A stretch of 64,000 nucleotides of DNA, from NCBI GenBank assembly GCA_910586765.1, contig CAJUJJ010000006.1, forward strand, positions 40,078-104,077, read 5' to 3'. Source of the DNA: an uncultured Clostridia bacterium. GTDB lineage: Bacteria; Bacillota; Clostridia; Lachnospirales; Anaerotignaceae. The stretch's first letter is position 1. The number at the start of each line of letters is the position of its first letter. Under the pieces are notes generated by a model. The model was given only the letters and a program-made list of their open reading frames with translations. It was not told the DNA's origin and did not search any database. The position numbers and the translations under genes were made by a program. Shown here piece by piece: positions 7,129-15,806 of this stretch.

Positions 7129-8421
7129 ATGTTTTCGTTTTATAAAAAACAGCTTTTAAAAAATGAAAAAGAAAATAATTTTTTTTGGCATTGGTATGAA
7201 CAACAAGAAATAGAAAAAAAGGGGATATTGTGGCAACAACCATATTTATATGAAAAAGAACAAGAACAATTAAATAAAATACCTACTGATAAAATAAATA
7301 CTTTAAAAAGTAATAAAAAGAAAAAATATATTCAAAAAGAAGCAGAAAAAAAACAAAAAAAAGAAAATAATATATTTGAAAAACAAGAGATATTTATAGA
7401 ACAAAAAACAAAAAGTATGTTTGATGAAATACAGTATCAACAACAATATGAGGAATATAAACAAAAAAAAGAACAAAAAAGAGAACAACAACAGCAAAAA
7501 AGTAATATAGAGAAACAGAAACAAATTGAAAAAGAAAAACAAGTAAAATATCAAATACAAAACAAATATGAAATAGAAAGACAGTATCAAATAGAACAAC
7601 AGAAACAGTATGAAAAGCAAAAACAACAACGATATGAAAAACAAAAGCAAAATACACAACAAAAACAAAAAGAATATGAACAACAAAATCAGCAGCAAAA
7701 ACAAAAACGAAAACAAATGCAACAGCAATATGAAAGTGAAAGAGAACAAAAAAGGCAAGAATTACAACAATATAAAATAAACAAAAAAAATCAAATACAA
7801 AATAAAAGTGTATGGGAAGTAGAAAAGCAAAATAAACAATATAGTAAAGATATAGAGAAACAGCAGTATTTTGTAATAAAAGAGGCACTTGATAAAAATG
7901 AAAGTGAAAATAAAAAAGAAAAACAAAATAAAACTGTGTTAAAAGAAATGAAAAAAGAAATAAAAAAGGGGGATATTTGGAAATATAAAAATATTCTAAA
8001 AAAAGAAACAAAAGAAAGTATTTTTAGTAAAGGAAAACAAGCATTACAACAAAAAAAATATGACATAAAAAATGTTGTTGATAAAATAGAAAAAAGTAGT
8101 TTTGAACAAAATCAAAATGAAAAAGAACTTAAAAAGGAATTGGGGTCTATTTCAAAAGAAAAAGACAATGTAAAAAGTGTATGGAAAAAAGAAAATGAAA
8201 ATAAAAAACAAATAGAACAAAACAATAAAAAAAGAAATGCAGAAATTATACAAAATATTGTAAAAAGTAGTTTAGAACAAAGAGAAGAACAAAATCAAAA
8301 AAAACAGCAAATACAAGAAAAACAACAAAATATGGATATAAATACATTATTTTTAAATATGACAGAAAAGCTATTGGAACAAAGAGAAAGAAGTTTAAAG
8401 AGTAGTCAAATAAAAATATGA
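7129..8421 (+). CDS. Gln/Lys/Glu-rich coiled-coil protein, candidate tape measure
   Basis: A 430-residue protein from ATG 7129 behind GAGAGGTGATGATA; ATG 7123 and GTG 7120 lie too close to the ribosome site. It is almost entirely Gln, Lys, Glu, Asn and Tyr with runs such as EIERQYQIEQQKQYEKQ. There are no transmembrane segments, no Cys and no recognised domain, and it should form long helices. It follows chaperone 2 with its frameshift extension and precedes the baseplate genes. No standard tape measure exists elsewhere between the tube and the end of the module. A 430-residue helix would span about 65 nm, so I infer a short tape-measure role. Alternative: a structural or decoration protein. 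Confidence 0.6.
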   Translation: MFSFYKKQLLKNEKENNFFWHWYEQQEIEKKGILWQQPYLYEKEQEQLNKIPTDKINTLKSNKKKKYIQKEAEKKQKKENNIFEKQEIFIEQKTKSMFDEIQYQQQYEEYKQKKEQKREQQQQKSNIEKQKQIEKEKQVKYQIQNKYEIERQYQIEQQKQYEKQKQQRYEKQKQNTQQKQKEYEQQNQQQKQKRKQMQQQYESEREQKRQELQQYKINKKNQIQNKSVWEVEKQNKQYSKDIEKQQYFVIKEALDKNESENKKEKQNKTVLKEMKKEIKKGDIWKYKNILKKETKESIFSKGKQALQQKKYDIKNVVDKIEKSSFEQNQNEKELKKELGSISKEKDNVKSVWKKENENKKQIEQNNKKRNAEIIQNIVKSSLEQREEQNQKKQQIQEKQQNMDINTLFLNMTEKLLEQRERSLKSSQIKI

Positions 8422-8436
8422 AATGGGGCAAAAAGA

Positions 8437-8793
8437 ATGTTGGAGGCAGTAAAATTATTGGCATATGATGTGTTACAGCAGGAAAATTTGGCTGATATTT
8501 GCTATGGTACTGTAACAGCAACAGAGCCGTTAAAAATAATATTAGAGCAAAAATTAGAATTAACAGAAGAATTTTTAGTGTTGTCACAAAATGTAGTAAA
8601 ACATTATGAGAGTTTTTATATGAGAAAAAAAGATAGTAATGAAGAATGGAAACACTATGAAATAATAATTGAAAAAGAATTGAAAAAAGGGGAAAGAGTG
8701 ATATTAATGAAAATGACAGGAGGGCAAAGATATGTAATATTAGATAGAGTTGGGGAGGAGATGGAAGTAAATGAAACTGACACCACAATCTGA
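8437..8793 (+). CDS. xkdR: Baseplate protein, DUF2577 family (XkdR-like)
   Basis: A 118-residue small beta-barrel protein. Diagnostic segments are the N-terminal helix followed by ICYGTVTATEPLKIILEQKL, the variable charged loop, and LKKGERVILMKMTGGQRYVI with DRVG at the end. DUF2577 proteins sit between the hub and the gp25-like wedge in PBSX-type baseplates. Its 3' end overlaps the next gene by 23 bp, indicating translational coupling. Confidence 0.82.
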   Translation: MLEAVKLLAYDVLQQENLADICYGTVTATEPLKIILEQKLELTEEFLVLSQNVVKHYESFYMRKKDSNEEWKHYEIIIEKELKKGERVILMKMTGGQRYVILDRVGEEMEVNETDTTI

Positions 8794-9178
8794 AATGGAA
8801 ATAAATAATAATGTGGTAATACAAAAAATCCCCACATTAACATATAGAGTACAAAAAGAGAAAGAAATTGTGTCTGGTACAGTAGATGAATTGGAAGCAA
8901 TGAAACAAGCAGTGTTTAAAATATTGTTTACAGAAAGATACCAGTATGAAATTTATAATTGGGAATATGGTATGGAATTGAGGGATTTGTTTGGCAGAGC
9001 AAAAAGCTATGTTATACCAGAAATTAAAAAAAGAATTGAAGAAGCATTATTAGCTGATGATAGAATAAAAGCAGTAACCGATTTTAAATTTGGAGGAAAA
9101 AAGGGAGAATTAGAAGTAAAGTTTAAAGTGCATACAATATTTGGAACGTTAGAGATAGAAAGGACTGTTGATATTTAA
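8771..9178 (+). CDS. xkdS: Baseplate wedge protein, DUF2634/gp25-like (XkdS-like)
   Basis: A 135-residue protein. PTLTYRVQKEKEIVSGTVD, MKQAVFKILFTERYQYEIY and the WEYGMELRDLFG block are characteristic of DUF2634, a gp25-like wedge component that starts sheath polymerisation. The C-terminal half carries IEEALLADDRIKAVTDFKF. It overlaps the preceding gene by 23 bp and the next by one base (TAATG). Confidence 0.86.
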   Translation: MKLTPQSEMEINNNVVIQKIPTLTYRVQKEKEIVSGTVDELEAMKQAVFKILFTERYQYEIYNWEYGMELRDLFGRAKSYVIPEIKKRIEEALLADDRIKAVTDFKFGGKKGELEVKFKVHTIFGTLEIERTVDI

Positions 9179-10248
9179 TGTATGAAAGTTATGAACAATT
9201 GATGGAAAGAAAATTGGAGCAGGTAAGCCAAAAAAGAGATAGAAGACAAGGTAGTATTATATTTGATGCGATTGCACCAAATGCAGCAGAAACAGCCATA
9301 TTTTATTCAGATTTGGAAATGTTGGAAAATCGTACTTATGGAGATAGTGCAACAGAACAAGATTTGACAAGAAGATGTATGGAAAGAGGAGTATTTAGAA
9401 AAGAAGGTACAAAAGCCACTTTTTTAGGAAAATTTACAAATAGAAATGAAGAAGGCTGTAATGTGCCTATAGGAATGAGATTTAATTTGGAAGAATTAAA
9501 TTATGTTGTGATAGAAAAAACAGCAACAGCAGGAGAATATATATTGGAATGTGAAACTGTAGGAGAAATAGGTAATCAATATCTTGGAGATTTGATACCA
9601 ATTACCTATTTAGAGGGATTAGCAAAAGGGGAATTGATAGAGCTGCTGACAGAAGGAGAAGATGAGGAAACAGATGAAAGTCTGAGGAAAAGATATTATA
9701 GCAGTTTTAATACAGATACATTTGGAGGAAATATAGAAGATTATAAAGTAAAGGTAATGGCGTTAAAAGGAGTAGGTGGTGTAAAAGTAACACCTGTCTG
9801 GAATGGAGGAGGAACAGTAAAACTGACCATAGTAGATGGAAATTTCAATGCACCAATAGAAGGAGAAATTGCAAAAATACAACAAGTAATAGACCCTCAA
9901 AAAAGGGGACTAGGATATGGTATAGCACCAATAGGACATAAGGTAACAGTAGAGCCAGCAAAAGAAGTAAAATGTCATATTGAAATGACATTACTGTTGA
10001 AAGATGGGACAAATAAAACAAAAGTAACAGAAGAAATTACAAATTCTATAGAAGATTACTTTTCAAATTTAAGAAAACAATGGGCAGATATGGAATACTT
10101 GACAGTGCGTATTAGCTATTTAGAGTCAAGAGCATTAGATGCAGAAGGTGTTATTGATGTGCAGTATACAAAAATAAATGACCGTGCACAAAATTATATA
10201 TTAGAATATGATGAAATTCCATTTTTGGAAAGCGTGGTGACAGAATGA
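9178..10248 (+). CDS. xkdT: Baseplate J-like protein (XkdT-like)
   Basis: A 356-residue baseplate wedge protein of the gpJ family. It contains RQGSIIFDAIAPNAAETAIF near the N-terminus, a Gly-rich beta region (FLGKFTNRNEEG), DESLRKRYYSSFNTDTFGGN and VKVMALKGVGGVKVTPVWNG, all typical of baseplate J proteins. Length is normal. ATG 9178 overlaps the preceding stop and the C-terminus overlaps the next gene by 4 bp (ATGA). Confidence 0.9.
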   Translation: MYESYEQLMERKLEQVSQKRDRRQGSIIFDAIAPNAAETAIFYSDLEMLENRTYGDSATEQDLTRRCMERGVFRKEGTKATFLGKFTNRNEEGCNVPIGMRFNLEELNYVVIEKTATAGEYILECETVGEIGNQYLGDLIPITYLEGLAKGELIELLTEGEDEETDESLRKRYYSSFNTDTFGGNIEDYKVKVMALKGVGGVKVTPVWNGGGTVKLTIVDGNFNAPIEGEIAKIQQVIDPQKRGLGYGIAPIGHKVTVEPAKEVKCHIEMTLLLKDGTNKTKVTEEITNSIEDYFSNLRKQWADMEYLTVRISYLESRALDAEGVIDVQYTKINDRAQNYILEYDEIPFLESVVTE

Positions 10249-10814
10249 GACAAATGTATGAAAAGTATTTGCCGCCTTTTGTAAAAGATACAAGAGAATT
10301 TCAAACATTGTCAGAAATAGAGGGCAATATATTAACAGAAGAAAAACAAGCAAAAGAAGATTTGGAGGCTGACCAGTGGATTGTAACAGCAACAGAAAGA
10401 GGATTGAAAAGGAGAGCAAAACTTTTAAATATTGTAAGAGAACAAAATGAAAGTTTAGAAGATTTTAGACAAAGAATACTTTTTTTGTGGAACCATCATA
10501 AACCTTATACATATTTTCATTTGTTGGATTGGCTAGAAGGAATATGTAATAAAGATAATGTAACAAATGTAAAAGTAGATATGCAGTATGATTTATATTA
10601 TTTACATATTGAAATTAGATTGATTAAAAAGCAATTACAAGAAGAAATAAAAAAGACAGTACGTAAAATGATACCAGCAAATATTACATTGGAAGTAACA
10701 TTGCGATATAATTTGTATGGAGAAATAAAACCTTATACCTATGGAGATTTAAAAAGAAAACAATTTCGATATATTGATGTAAGAGAAGAAGATATTAGAT
10801 ATTGGGATATGTGA
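10245..10814 (+). CDS. xkdU: Baseplate protein, DUF2313 family (XkdU/YmfQ-like)
   Basis: A 189-residue protein. MYEKYLPPFVKDTREFQTLS, the helix with TERGLKRRAKLLNIV, LEDFRQRILFLWNHHKPYTY and LDWLEG match the YmfQ/XkdU family, which completes the baseplate wedge. It is the last gene of the module and is followed after 6 bp by a terminator. Tail-fibre, holin and lysin genes that usually follow are absent here. Confidence 0.85.
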   Translation: MRQMYEKYLPPFVKDTREFQTLSEIEGNILTEEKQAKEDLEADQWIVTATERGLKRRAKLLNIVREQNESLEDFRQRILFLWNHHKPYTYFHLLDWLEGICNKDNVTNVKVDMQYDLYYLHIEIRLIKKQLQEEIKKTVRKMIPANITLEVTLRYNLYGEIKPYTYGDLKRKQFRYIDVREEDIRYWDM

Positions 10815-10820
10815 CAAAAA

Positions 10821-10847
10821 AACCGTGTTGAAGAAATCAACACGGTT
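10821..10847 (+). terminator. Intrinsic terminator of the prophage tail operon
   Basis: A perfect 11-bp stem (10821-10831 with 10837-10847), loop AGAAA, preceded by an A-run and followed by TTCTTGTCTATTT. It ends the capsid-baseplate transcription unit right after xkdU. Confidence 0.88.
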
Positions 10848-10985
10848 TTCTTGTCTATTTACCAATTTTATATCAGTAATAAAATAAAAAATAAGGAGAA
10901 AATAATATCTATGAAATTTGTTGTATATTGTGGAAAATTAAAAAAAAAGGAGGGTTTTGATAGACTAATTGTGGAGGTGAAGAAG

Positions 10986-11645
10986 ATGTCACAAAAATTA
11001 TTTGGATACATTCGTGTTTCCACAAAAGAGCAAAATGAAGTAAGACAAGTAAAGGCATTGAAAGAACAAGGAGTAAAGAAAAGCAATACGTTCATAGACT
11101 GGCAGTCAGGAAAAGATTTTAATAGACCAGCCTATCATAGAATGATTGAAAAGGTAAAGGAAGGAGATTTAATTGTAATTAAAAGTATTGACAGATTAGG
11201 AAGAAATTATGAAGAAATTATTATGCAGTGGAAGTATTTAACAAAAGAGAAGAAAGTAGATATTCGTGTGTTGGATATGCCTTTGCTGGATACAAGTAAA
11301 AGCAAGGATTTGTTAGGGACATTAATTTCTGATTTAGTATTGCAGCTACTTTCTTTTGTAGCACAAAATGAGAGGGAAAATATACATCAAAGACAAGCGG
11401 AGGGAATTGCCGCAGCAAAAGCAAGGGGTATGAAATTTGGCAGACCAGAAAAAAAACTTCCTCAAGATTTTTTTACTATAGTGAAAAGATGGAAAAATAA
11501 AGAATTATCTGCCTGTGAGGTAAGTATAGAACTGGGGATTAGTACCTCTACATTTTATAGGAGAGCCAAAGAAATGGAAAATTGTGATGTAGAAGAAATA
11601 GAAAATTATAGTGTAGAGAAAATAGAAGAAGATGATATGATATAG
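10986..11645 (+). CDS. Small serine recombinase (resolvase/invertase family)
   Basis: A 219-residue site-specific recombinase. The catalytic serine is in GYIRVSTKEQ; other signatures are DWQSGKDFNRPAY, SIDRLGRNYEEI, a long dimer helix with QNERENIHQRQAEGI and KARGMKFGRPEKK, followed by a helix-turn-helix (ACEVSIELGISTSTFYRRAK). ATG 10986 with TGGAGGTGAAG is the best start; an in-frame ATG at 10911 has a poorly spaced site. The acidic tail EEIENYSVEKIEEDDMI is unusual. It lies alone between two terminators, so it is a separate unit beside the tail operon. It could be an invertase for variable tail genes or a resolvase; no crossover sites were identified. Confidence 0.87.
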   Translation: MSQKLFGYIRVSTKEQNEVRQVKALKEQGVKKSNTFIDWQSGKDFNRPAYHRMIEKVKEGDLIVIKSIDRLGRNYEEIIMQWKYLTKEKKVDIRVLDMPLLDTSKSKDLLGTLISDLVLQLLSFVAQNERENIHQRQAEGIAAAKARGMKFGRPEKKLPQDFFTIVKRWKNKELSACEVSIELGISTSTFYRRAKEMENCDVEEIENYSVEKIEEDDMI

Positions 11646-11726
11646 GGGCAATAAGGAATAAGTATGATATGTTGGCAAAGGGACACTTCTGTTACTTCTG
11701 GAATAATGTTATAATATAAAAAAATA

Positions 11727-11765
11727 ATTGTGTTCAAAAGGAATAAAAATCCTTTTGGACACAAT
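11727..11765. terminator. Bidirectional terminator between recombinase and NUDIX gene
   Basis: A 16-bp stem with one G-T pair (11727-11742 with 11750-11765), 7-base loop, A-rich on the left and an A/T-rich stretch on the right. It lies between convergent genes, so it can serve both. Confidence 0.85.
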
Positions 11766-11777
11766 ACAAAAAATATT

Positions 11778-12407
11778 TTATGAAAAAAGTGATGTAATAG
11801 CATGATGTGTGATTTGTGCCGTAATGCCCCAAATGGTGTATTGTTGATATTGATAAAATAATTCTGGTACTTTTGGTTTAGCAAAAGGATAATTTTTTCC
11901 ACCATGAATACGTTCGTAAGGGAAATCTTCTTCTGTAAAGGGAGAAAAATATAAATAATGAATTTCGGGCTCTGTATTTTTCAAAAAAGAAATTGGCACT
12001 GTAAATATTTCATCTACTTCATCTGTGCTAAAACAAATATCTTTTACGTTGATGTCAGAAACAAACCCTATAAATGGCATTATTACGACACCAAATGTCG
12101 TTAATACAAAATCCATACAGCCAAGCACTGTAATATTGTCTGGGGAAATGCCTAATTCTTCTTGTGTTTCACGTAATGCAGTTTGAAGTGGTGTTTCGTC
12201 ATTTTCTCCTCTGCCTCCCGGAAAACTGATGTCGCCTGGTTGGTGAAGTAAATTTTCTGAACGTTTTGTAAAAAGTAAATGAATTTCACCGTCAATATTA
12301 AAAAGTAAAAGCATAACAGCAGAAGGAAGATATTTCATAATAGGCTTGGGAATTTTATTTTGTAATTTATTTTTGATATTTTGTATATAAGCGGTTGTGT
12401 CTTTCAC
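11778..12407 (-). CDS. NUDIX hydrolase, probable CoA pyrophosphatase
   Basis: A 209-residue cytosolic hydrolase. The Nudix box is complete: GGRGENDETPLQTALRETQE with EELG following. The preceding HQPGDISFPGG is the NuCoA signature that distinguishes coenzyme A pyrophosphatases. GTG start at 12407 with AAGGAGTGATTTT. It would cleave CoA or oxidised CoA to 4'-phosphopantetheine and 3',5'-ADP. The C-terminal YQQYTIWGITAQI is also typical. The next gene upstream is the Xer-like recombinase with the same orientation. Confidence 0.88.
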   Translation of the reverse strand: MKDTTAYIQNIKNKLQNKIPKPIMKYLPSAVMLLLFNIDGEIHLLFTKRSENLLHQPGDISFPGGRGENDETPLQTALRETQEELGISPDNITVLGCMDFVLTTFGVVIMPFIGFVSDINVKDICFSTDEVDEIFTVPISFLKNTEPEIHYLYFSPFTEEDFPYERIHGGKNYPFAKPKVPELFYQYQQYTIWGITAQITHHAITSLFS

Positions 12408-12433
12408 AAAATCACTCCTTTATTGATTTGTCA

Positions 12434-13504
12434 TTAATTTTTACGAAGCTTAATATATTTTGGAGCACTGCGACGACGGTTTTCTCCCATTGCTGCATAA
12501 TGTTTTTGTGTAGTATTGATGTCAGAATGTCCTAAAGCATCTGCTACTAAATAAATATCACCAGTTTCTTGATATAAAGAAGTAGCATATGTACTGCGTA
12601 ATTTGTGAGGAGATATTTTTTTAGAAGGTGATGCAATGCGAGAGTATTTTTTGACAATATTTTCAACAGCACGAACGGTAATACGAGTACCTCTGTTTGA
12701 AAGAAAAAGAGCTTGCTCATCTTCTGCCTTATTTTTTTGTTTTTCTCTTTGAGCAATATACTCTAATAAAGCCTGTTGTACTTCATCATTAAAATAAAGT
12801 ATTGATTCATTACCCCCTTTACGAGTAACTTTTACACTATTATTTCGAAAATCAATATCATTTAAGTCAATTCCTACACATTCTGAAACACGCATACCTG
12901 TACCTAAAAAAAGTGAAATCAGTGCTAAATCTCTTTTTTGGCTGTGAGCAATATGAGCCTTTTGTGTGTGAGACATAGCATCTGTATTACAATTTTCTAC
13001 TAAATCTAAAAGATTAGCAACTTCATCTGGTTCTAAATAAATAATTTGCTTTTTGTGTATTTTGGGAGCATCTACAATAGCAGCAGGATTGGAAGATACT
13101 TTTTGTTTTTTGTAAAAAAATTGATACATTGTTCTAACAGCAGCTAGTTTACGTATTTTTCCTACAGCATCATTTTGAATGTCAATCATTTTTTCTGGAC
13201 AAAGAGGGTCAGGCTTTTGATAATATGTCAAATATTCCAAAAAGTTTTCAATATCATCTGCACTGATTTCATTTAAACAATCTAATTGCATATCTTCCAC
13301 AGCAATTCCTTTTAGTTTTTTATGATGTTGTGAAATATATGTAAAAAATATTTTTAAATCATAGGCATATACAACACGTGTTTTAATAGATGCTGTGTTA
13401 GACATTGCCCTAAAAAATTCACCTAAAAAATAAGGACATTCCTCTAATATGGCACGTAGGCGTATTGTATAATTTCTTTTTTCTTGTTCGTGATAAGTAC
13501 CCAC
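12434..13504 (-). CDS. xerS: Tyrosine recombinase, XerS-like
   Basis: A 356-residue recombinase, the length of streptococcal XerS and longer than XerC/XerD (about 300). The N-terminal SAM-like core-binding domain covers roughly residues 20-150. The catalytic set is visible: R in GTGMRVSE, K in VTRKGG, HKLR, H in LGHSDINTT and Y in KHYAAMG. GTG start at 13504. It likely resolves chromosome dimers at a dif-type site or acts on a mobile element. The neighbours are housekeeping genes, which favours chromosomal Xer function. The XerS label is inferred from length and sequence style. Confidence 0.82.
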   Translation of the reverse strand: MGTYHEQEKRNYTIRLRAILEECPYFLGEFFRAMSNTASIKTRVVYAYDLKIFFTYISQHHKKLKGIAVEDMQLDCLNEISADDIENFLEYLTYYQKPDPLCPEKMIDIQNDAVGKIRKLAAVRTMYQFFYKKQKVSSNPAAIVDAPKIHKKQIIYLEPDEVANLLDLVENCNTDAMSHTQKAHIAHSQKRDLALISLFLGTGMRVSECVGIDLNDIDFRNNSVKVTRKGGNESILYFNDEVQQALLEYIAQREKQKNKAEDEQALFLSNRGTRITVRAVENIVKKYSRIASPSKKISPHKLRSTYATSLYQETGDIYLVADALGHSDINTTQKHYAAMGENRRRSAPKYIKLRKN

Positions 13505-13548
13505 AGAATAACTTCCTTTCTATTTTTATTAGTGCTTATTTTATTGTA

Positions 13549-14265
13549 TTATAATTTCCAGCCTTTTATATCAGAACGTTGTATTGCACCAAATACTTTT
13601 TCTTGCAAATTTTTATAATCTTTTGAAAGAGAGTAAAGTAATTGCTTTGTTTCTTGTCTTTTGGTATTGCCATCAGCAATACAAGGATTTTTTACAATAG
13701 AAATACCACTTTTTTGTATAAATCCTTTTATTTCCATTTCTGGTACATACATAAGAGGACGAATGGAATAAATTTGTTTTCTATCTAAAAAACTGACAGG
13801 GGAAAAGCAATGAATACGACCTTCATAAAAAAGTGACATAAAAAATGTTTCTACAATATCATCTTTATTATGACCCAAAGCAACTTTATTGCAATTTAGT
13901 TGTTCTGCCATATCATTTAAAGCTCCTTTTCTCATTTTAGCACAGAGAGAACAAGGATTTTTTTCTTTTCTTTCTTCAAATATAATTTGTCCTATGTCTG
14001 TATTTACAACAGTATAATTTACACCAATTTCGTCACAAAAACGTTGTATATCATCATAGCTAGCATTAGGCAATCCTAAAGAAACAGTAATTGCTTCTAA
14101 TTCAAATTGTTTGGGATAAAAACGCTGTAGATTTTTTAACGCTAATAAAAGACAAATACTGTCTTTTCCTCCTGAAACACCTACAGCAATTTTGTCACCT
14201 TGTTCAATCATATTATAATCTTCTACTGCACGACGAACATAACTTAATAGTTTTTGTAATTTCAT
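13549..14265 (-). CDS. TtcA-like tRNA 2-thiolation protein (PP-loop ATPase)
   Basis: A 238-residue cytosolic protein. The PP-loop is GVSGGKDSICLLLAL; the Cys pair is NPCSLCAKMRKG, followed by ALGHNKDDIVETF and a later KNPC. This is the TtcA family, which uses an Fe-S centre and ATP to thiolate cytidine 32 of tRNA; TilS lacks the paired cysteines. ATG 14265 follows GGAGGTG. The second CxxC of E. coli TtcA is reduced to a single Cys here, as in many clostridial members, so the exact nucleoside is less certain. Confidence 0.82.
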   Translation of the reverse strand: MKLQKLLSYVRRAVEDYNMIEQGDKIAVGVSGGKDSICLLLALKNLQRFYPKQFELEAITVSLGLPNASYDDIQRFCDEIGVNYTVVNTDIGQIIFEERKEKNPCSLCAKMRKGALNDMAEQLNCNKVALGHNKDDIVETFFMSLFYEGRIHCFSPVSFLDRKQIYSIRPLMYVPEMEIKGFIQKSGISIVKNPCIADGNTKRQETKQLLYSLSKDYKNLQEKVFGAIQRSDIKGWKL

Positions 14266-14494
14266 AAAACACCTCCAAAATAATATAATAGCGAAATATA
14301 AAAATGATAAAAATTTTTATAAAAAGATTTTTCAATGGAAATAGTGCTTGTAAATAAAGGATTTATTGACATTATGATAATAAATAACATTATTTTATTA
14401 TACTAAAAATTTAATAAAATAAAAAGTAATTACTATGCTTTTTTCATAAGAAAGGATATAATGAGTTTATATAGATTTAGAAAGGGGTGTTTTT

Positions 14495-15682
14495 ATGAAA
14501 AGAGTAATGCTTTCTATATTGCTGATATTTTGCATAGGCATAGGGCTTTTAGGCTGTAAACAACAGCCTGAGCGAACAGTGCCACAACTACAACAGCAGC
14601 AAAATACAGATGAGGCATTGACAGAGCAATATGTAAAGGAGGATTTTTTAAATCAAAAAATTGCAGATATGACAGTAGAGCAAAAAGTCGGACAACTTTT
14701 TTTCTGTGCATTTAGGAGAGATGATAAAAATGTACCTATTACAGTATGGAATGAAAACATAGAAAAAACAATACAACAGTATCACATAGGGGGCGTAGTG
14801 TTATTTGGAGAAAATATTGATACAGAGCAACAAACAAAACAGTTGATTGCAGAATATAGAAATCATTGTGATATACCACTGCTGATAGGAGTAGATGAAG
14901 AAGGGGGCAGAGTAAGCCGTTTACATTCTAGTGGAAAATTGCAAGTAGCAGATATTCCTTCTGCTGGAGAAATAGGAGAAAGTAATGACACAAATGTGGC
15001 ATATGAGGCAGGGAAAACAATAGGAAATGAATTGAAAGAATTAGGATTTGATGTAGATTTTGCACCAGTTGCAGATGTCAATACAAATGAGCAAAATACA
15101 GTAATAGGGGACAGAGCATATTCCAGTGATGCACAAATAGTAGCAGAAATGGCAACCGCTTTTATAAAAGGATTACATGAAAATGGTATTAGTGCCTGTG
15201 TAAAACATTTTCCAGGACATGGTGATACCATAGAAGATAGCCATAATGGCATTGCGGTAGCATATCATACATTGGAAGAAATGGAACAAACAGAATGGCT
15301 TCCTTTTCAAAATGCCATACAACAAAATGTAGATTTTGTTATGGCAGGACATATTACTACGCCAAATGCAACAACAGATGGCTTGCCTGCGTCATTGTCT
15401 TATGAAATGCTTACAGAGCAATTAAGAAATAAATTGCAATTTAAAGGAATTATTATTACAGATGCTTTAGATATGGGAGCGGTTACAAAATATAATGAAC
15501 AAGATACTTCACTTATGGCAATCAAAGCAGGGGCAGACATGGTATTAATGCCATTTGAATTAGAAAAATCTTATTATGTTGTTTATAATGCAGTAAAAGA
15601 GGGGAGTTTATCAGAGCAGGAATTGAATGAAAAAGTAAAAAGAATATTGTCGTTAAAATATGATAAAGGATATTTTCAATAA
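14495..15682 (+). CDS. nagZ: Glycoside hydrolase family 3 lipoprotein (NagZ-like beta-N-acetylhexosaminidase)
   Basis: A 395-residue exported lipoprotein: N-terminal signal with lipobox LLGC, a Gln-rich linker to about residue 45, then a GH3 catalytic barrel. Active-site motifs are IGVDEEGGRVSRL, KHFPGHGDTIEDSH (the His/Asp acid-base dyad specific to NagZ) and ITDALDMGAV with the nucleophile Asp. Expected role: removing GlcNAc from peptidoglycan fragments outside the membrane. ATG 14495 with AAAGGGG. A possible promoter (TTGACA at 14366) lies upstream; the 230-bp gap holds no gene. It is a single-gene unit before rel. Confidence 0.9.
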   Translation: MKRVMLSILLIFCIGIGLLGCKQQPERTVPQLQQQQNTDEALTEQYVKEDFLNQKIADMTVEQKVGQLFFCAFRRDDKNVPITVWNENIEKTIQQYHIGGVVLFGENIDTEQQTKQLIAEYRNHCDIPLLIGVDEEGGRVSRLHSSGKLQVADIPSAGEIGESNDTNVAYEAGKTIGNELKELGFDVDFAPVADVNTNEQNTVIGDRAYSSDAQIVAEMATAFIKGLHENGISACVKHFPGHGDTIEDSHNGIAVAYHTLEEMEQTEWLPFQNAIQQNVDFVMAGHITTPNATTDGLPASLSYEMLTEQLRNKLQFKGIIITDALDMGAVTKYNEQDTSLMAIKAGADMVLMPFELEKSYYVVYNAVKEGSLSEQELNEKVKRILSLKYDKGYFQ

Positions 15683-15806
15683 ATTTGCAGTATAACGCTA
15701 TTGAAAGTATACAAAGAAATTATTATAATAATACTTAAAATCTTTTTTACTTATATGATATATTTGGGAAAAGTCCTTTTTGTATAGAATTGGAGAGGTG
15801 AATTTT

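Noticed and set aside
7303..8066. Phe/Leu-rich minus-strand frames opposite the coiled-coil gene
   Set aside because: They result from reverse reading of Lys/Gln/Glu codons; long open frames are expected in such composition.
10911..10985. Earlier in-frame start for the serine recombinase (ATG 10911)
   Set aside because: The ribosome site is 11 bases away, while ATG 10986 has a better site and matches the normal N-terminus (GYIRVSTKEQ close to the start).
15780..15806. TTG start for rel at 15780
   Set aside because: It lies before the GGAGAGGTGA site; GTG 15807 fits that site.
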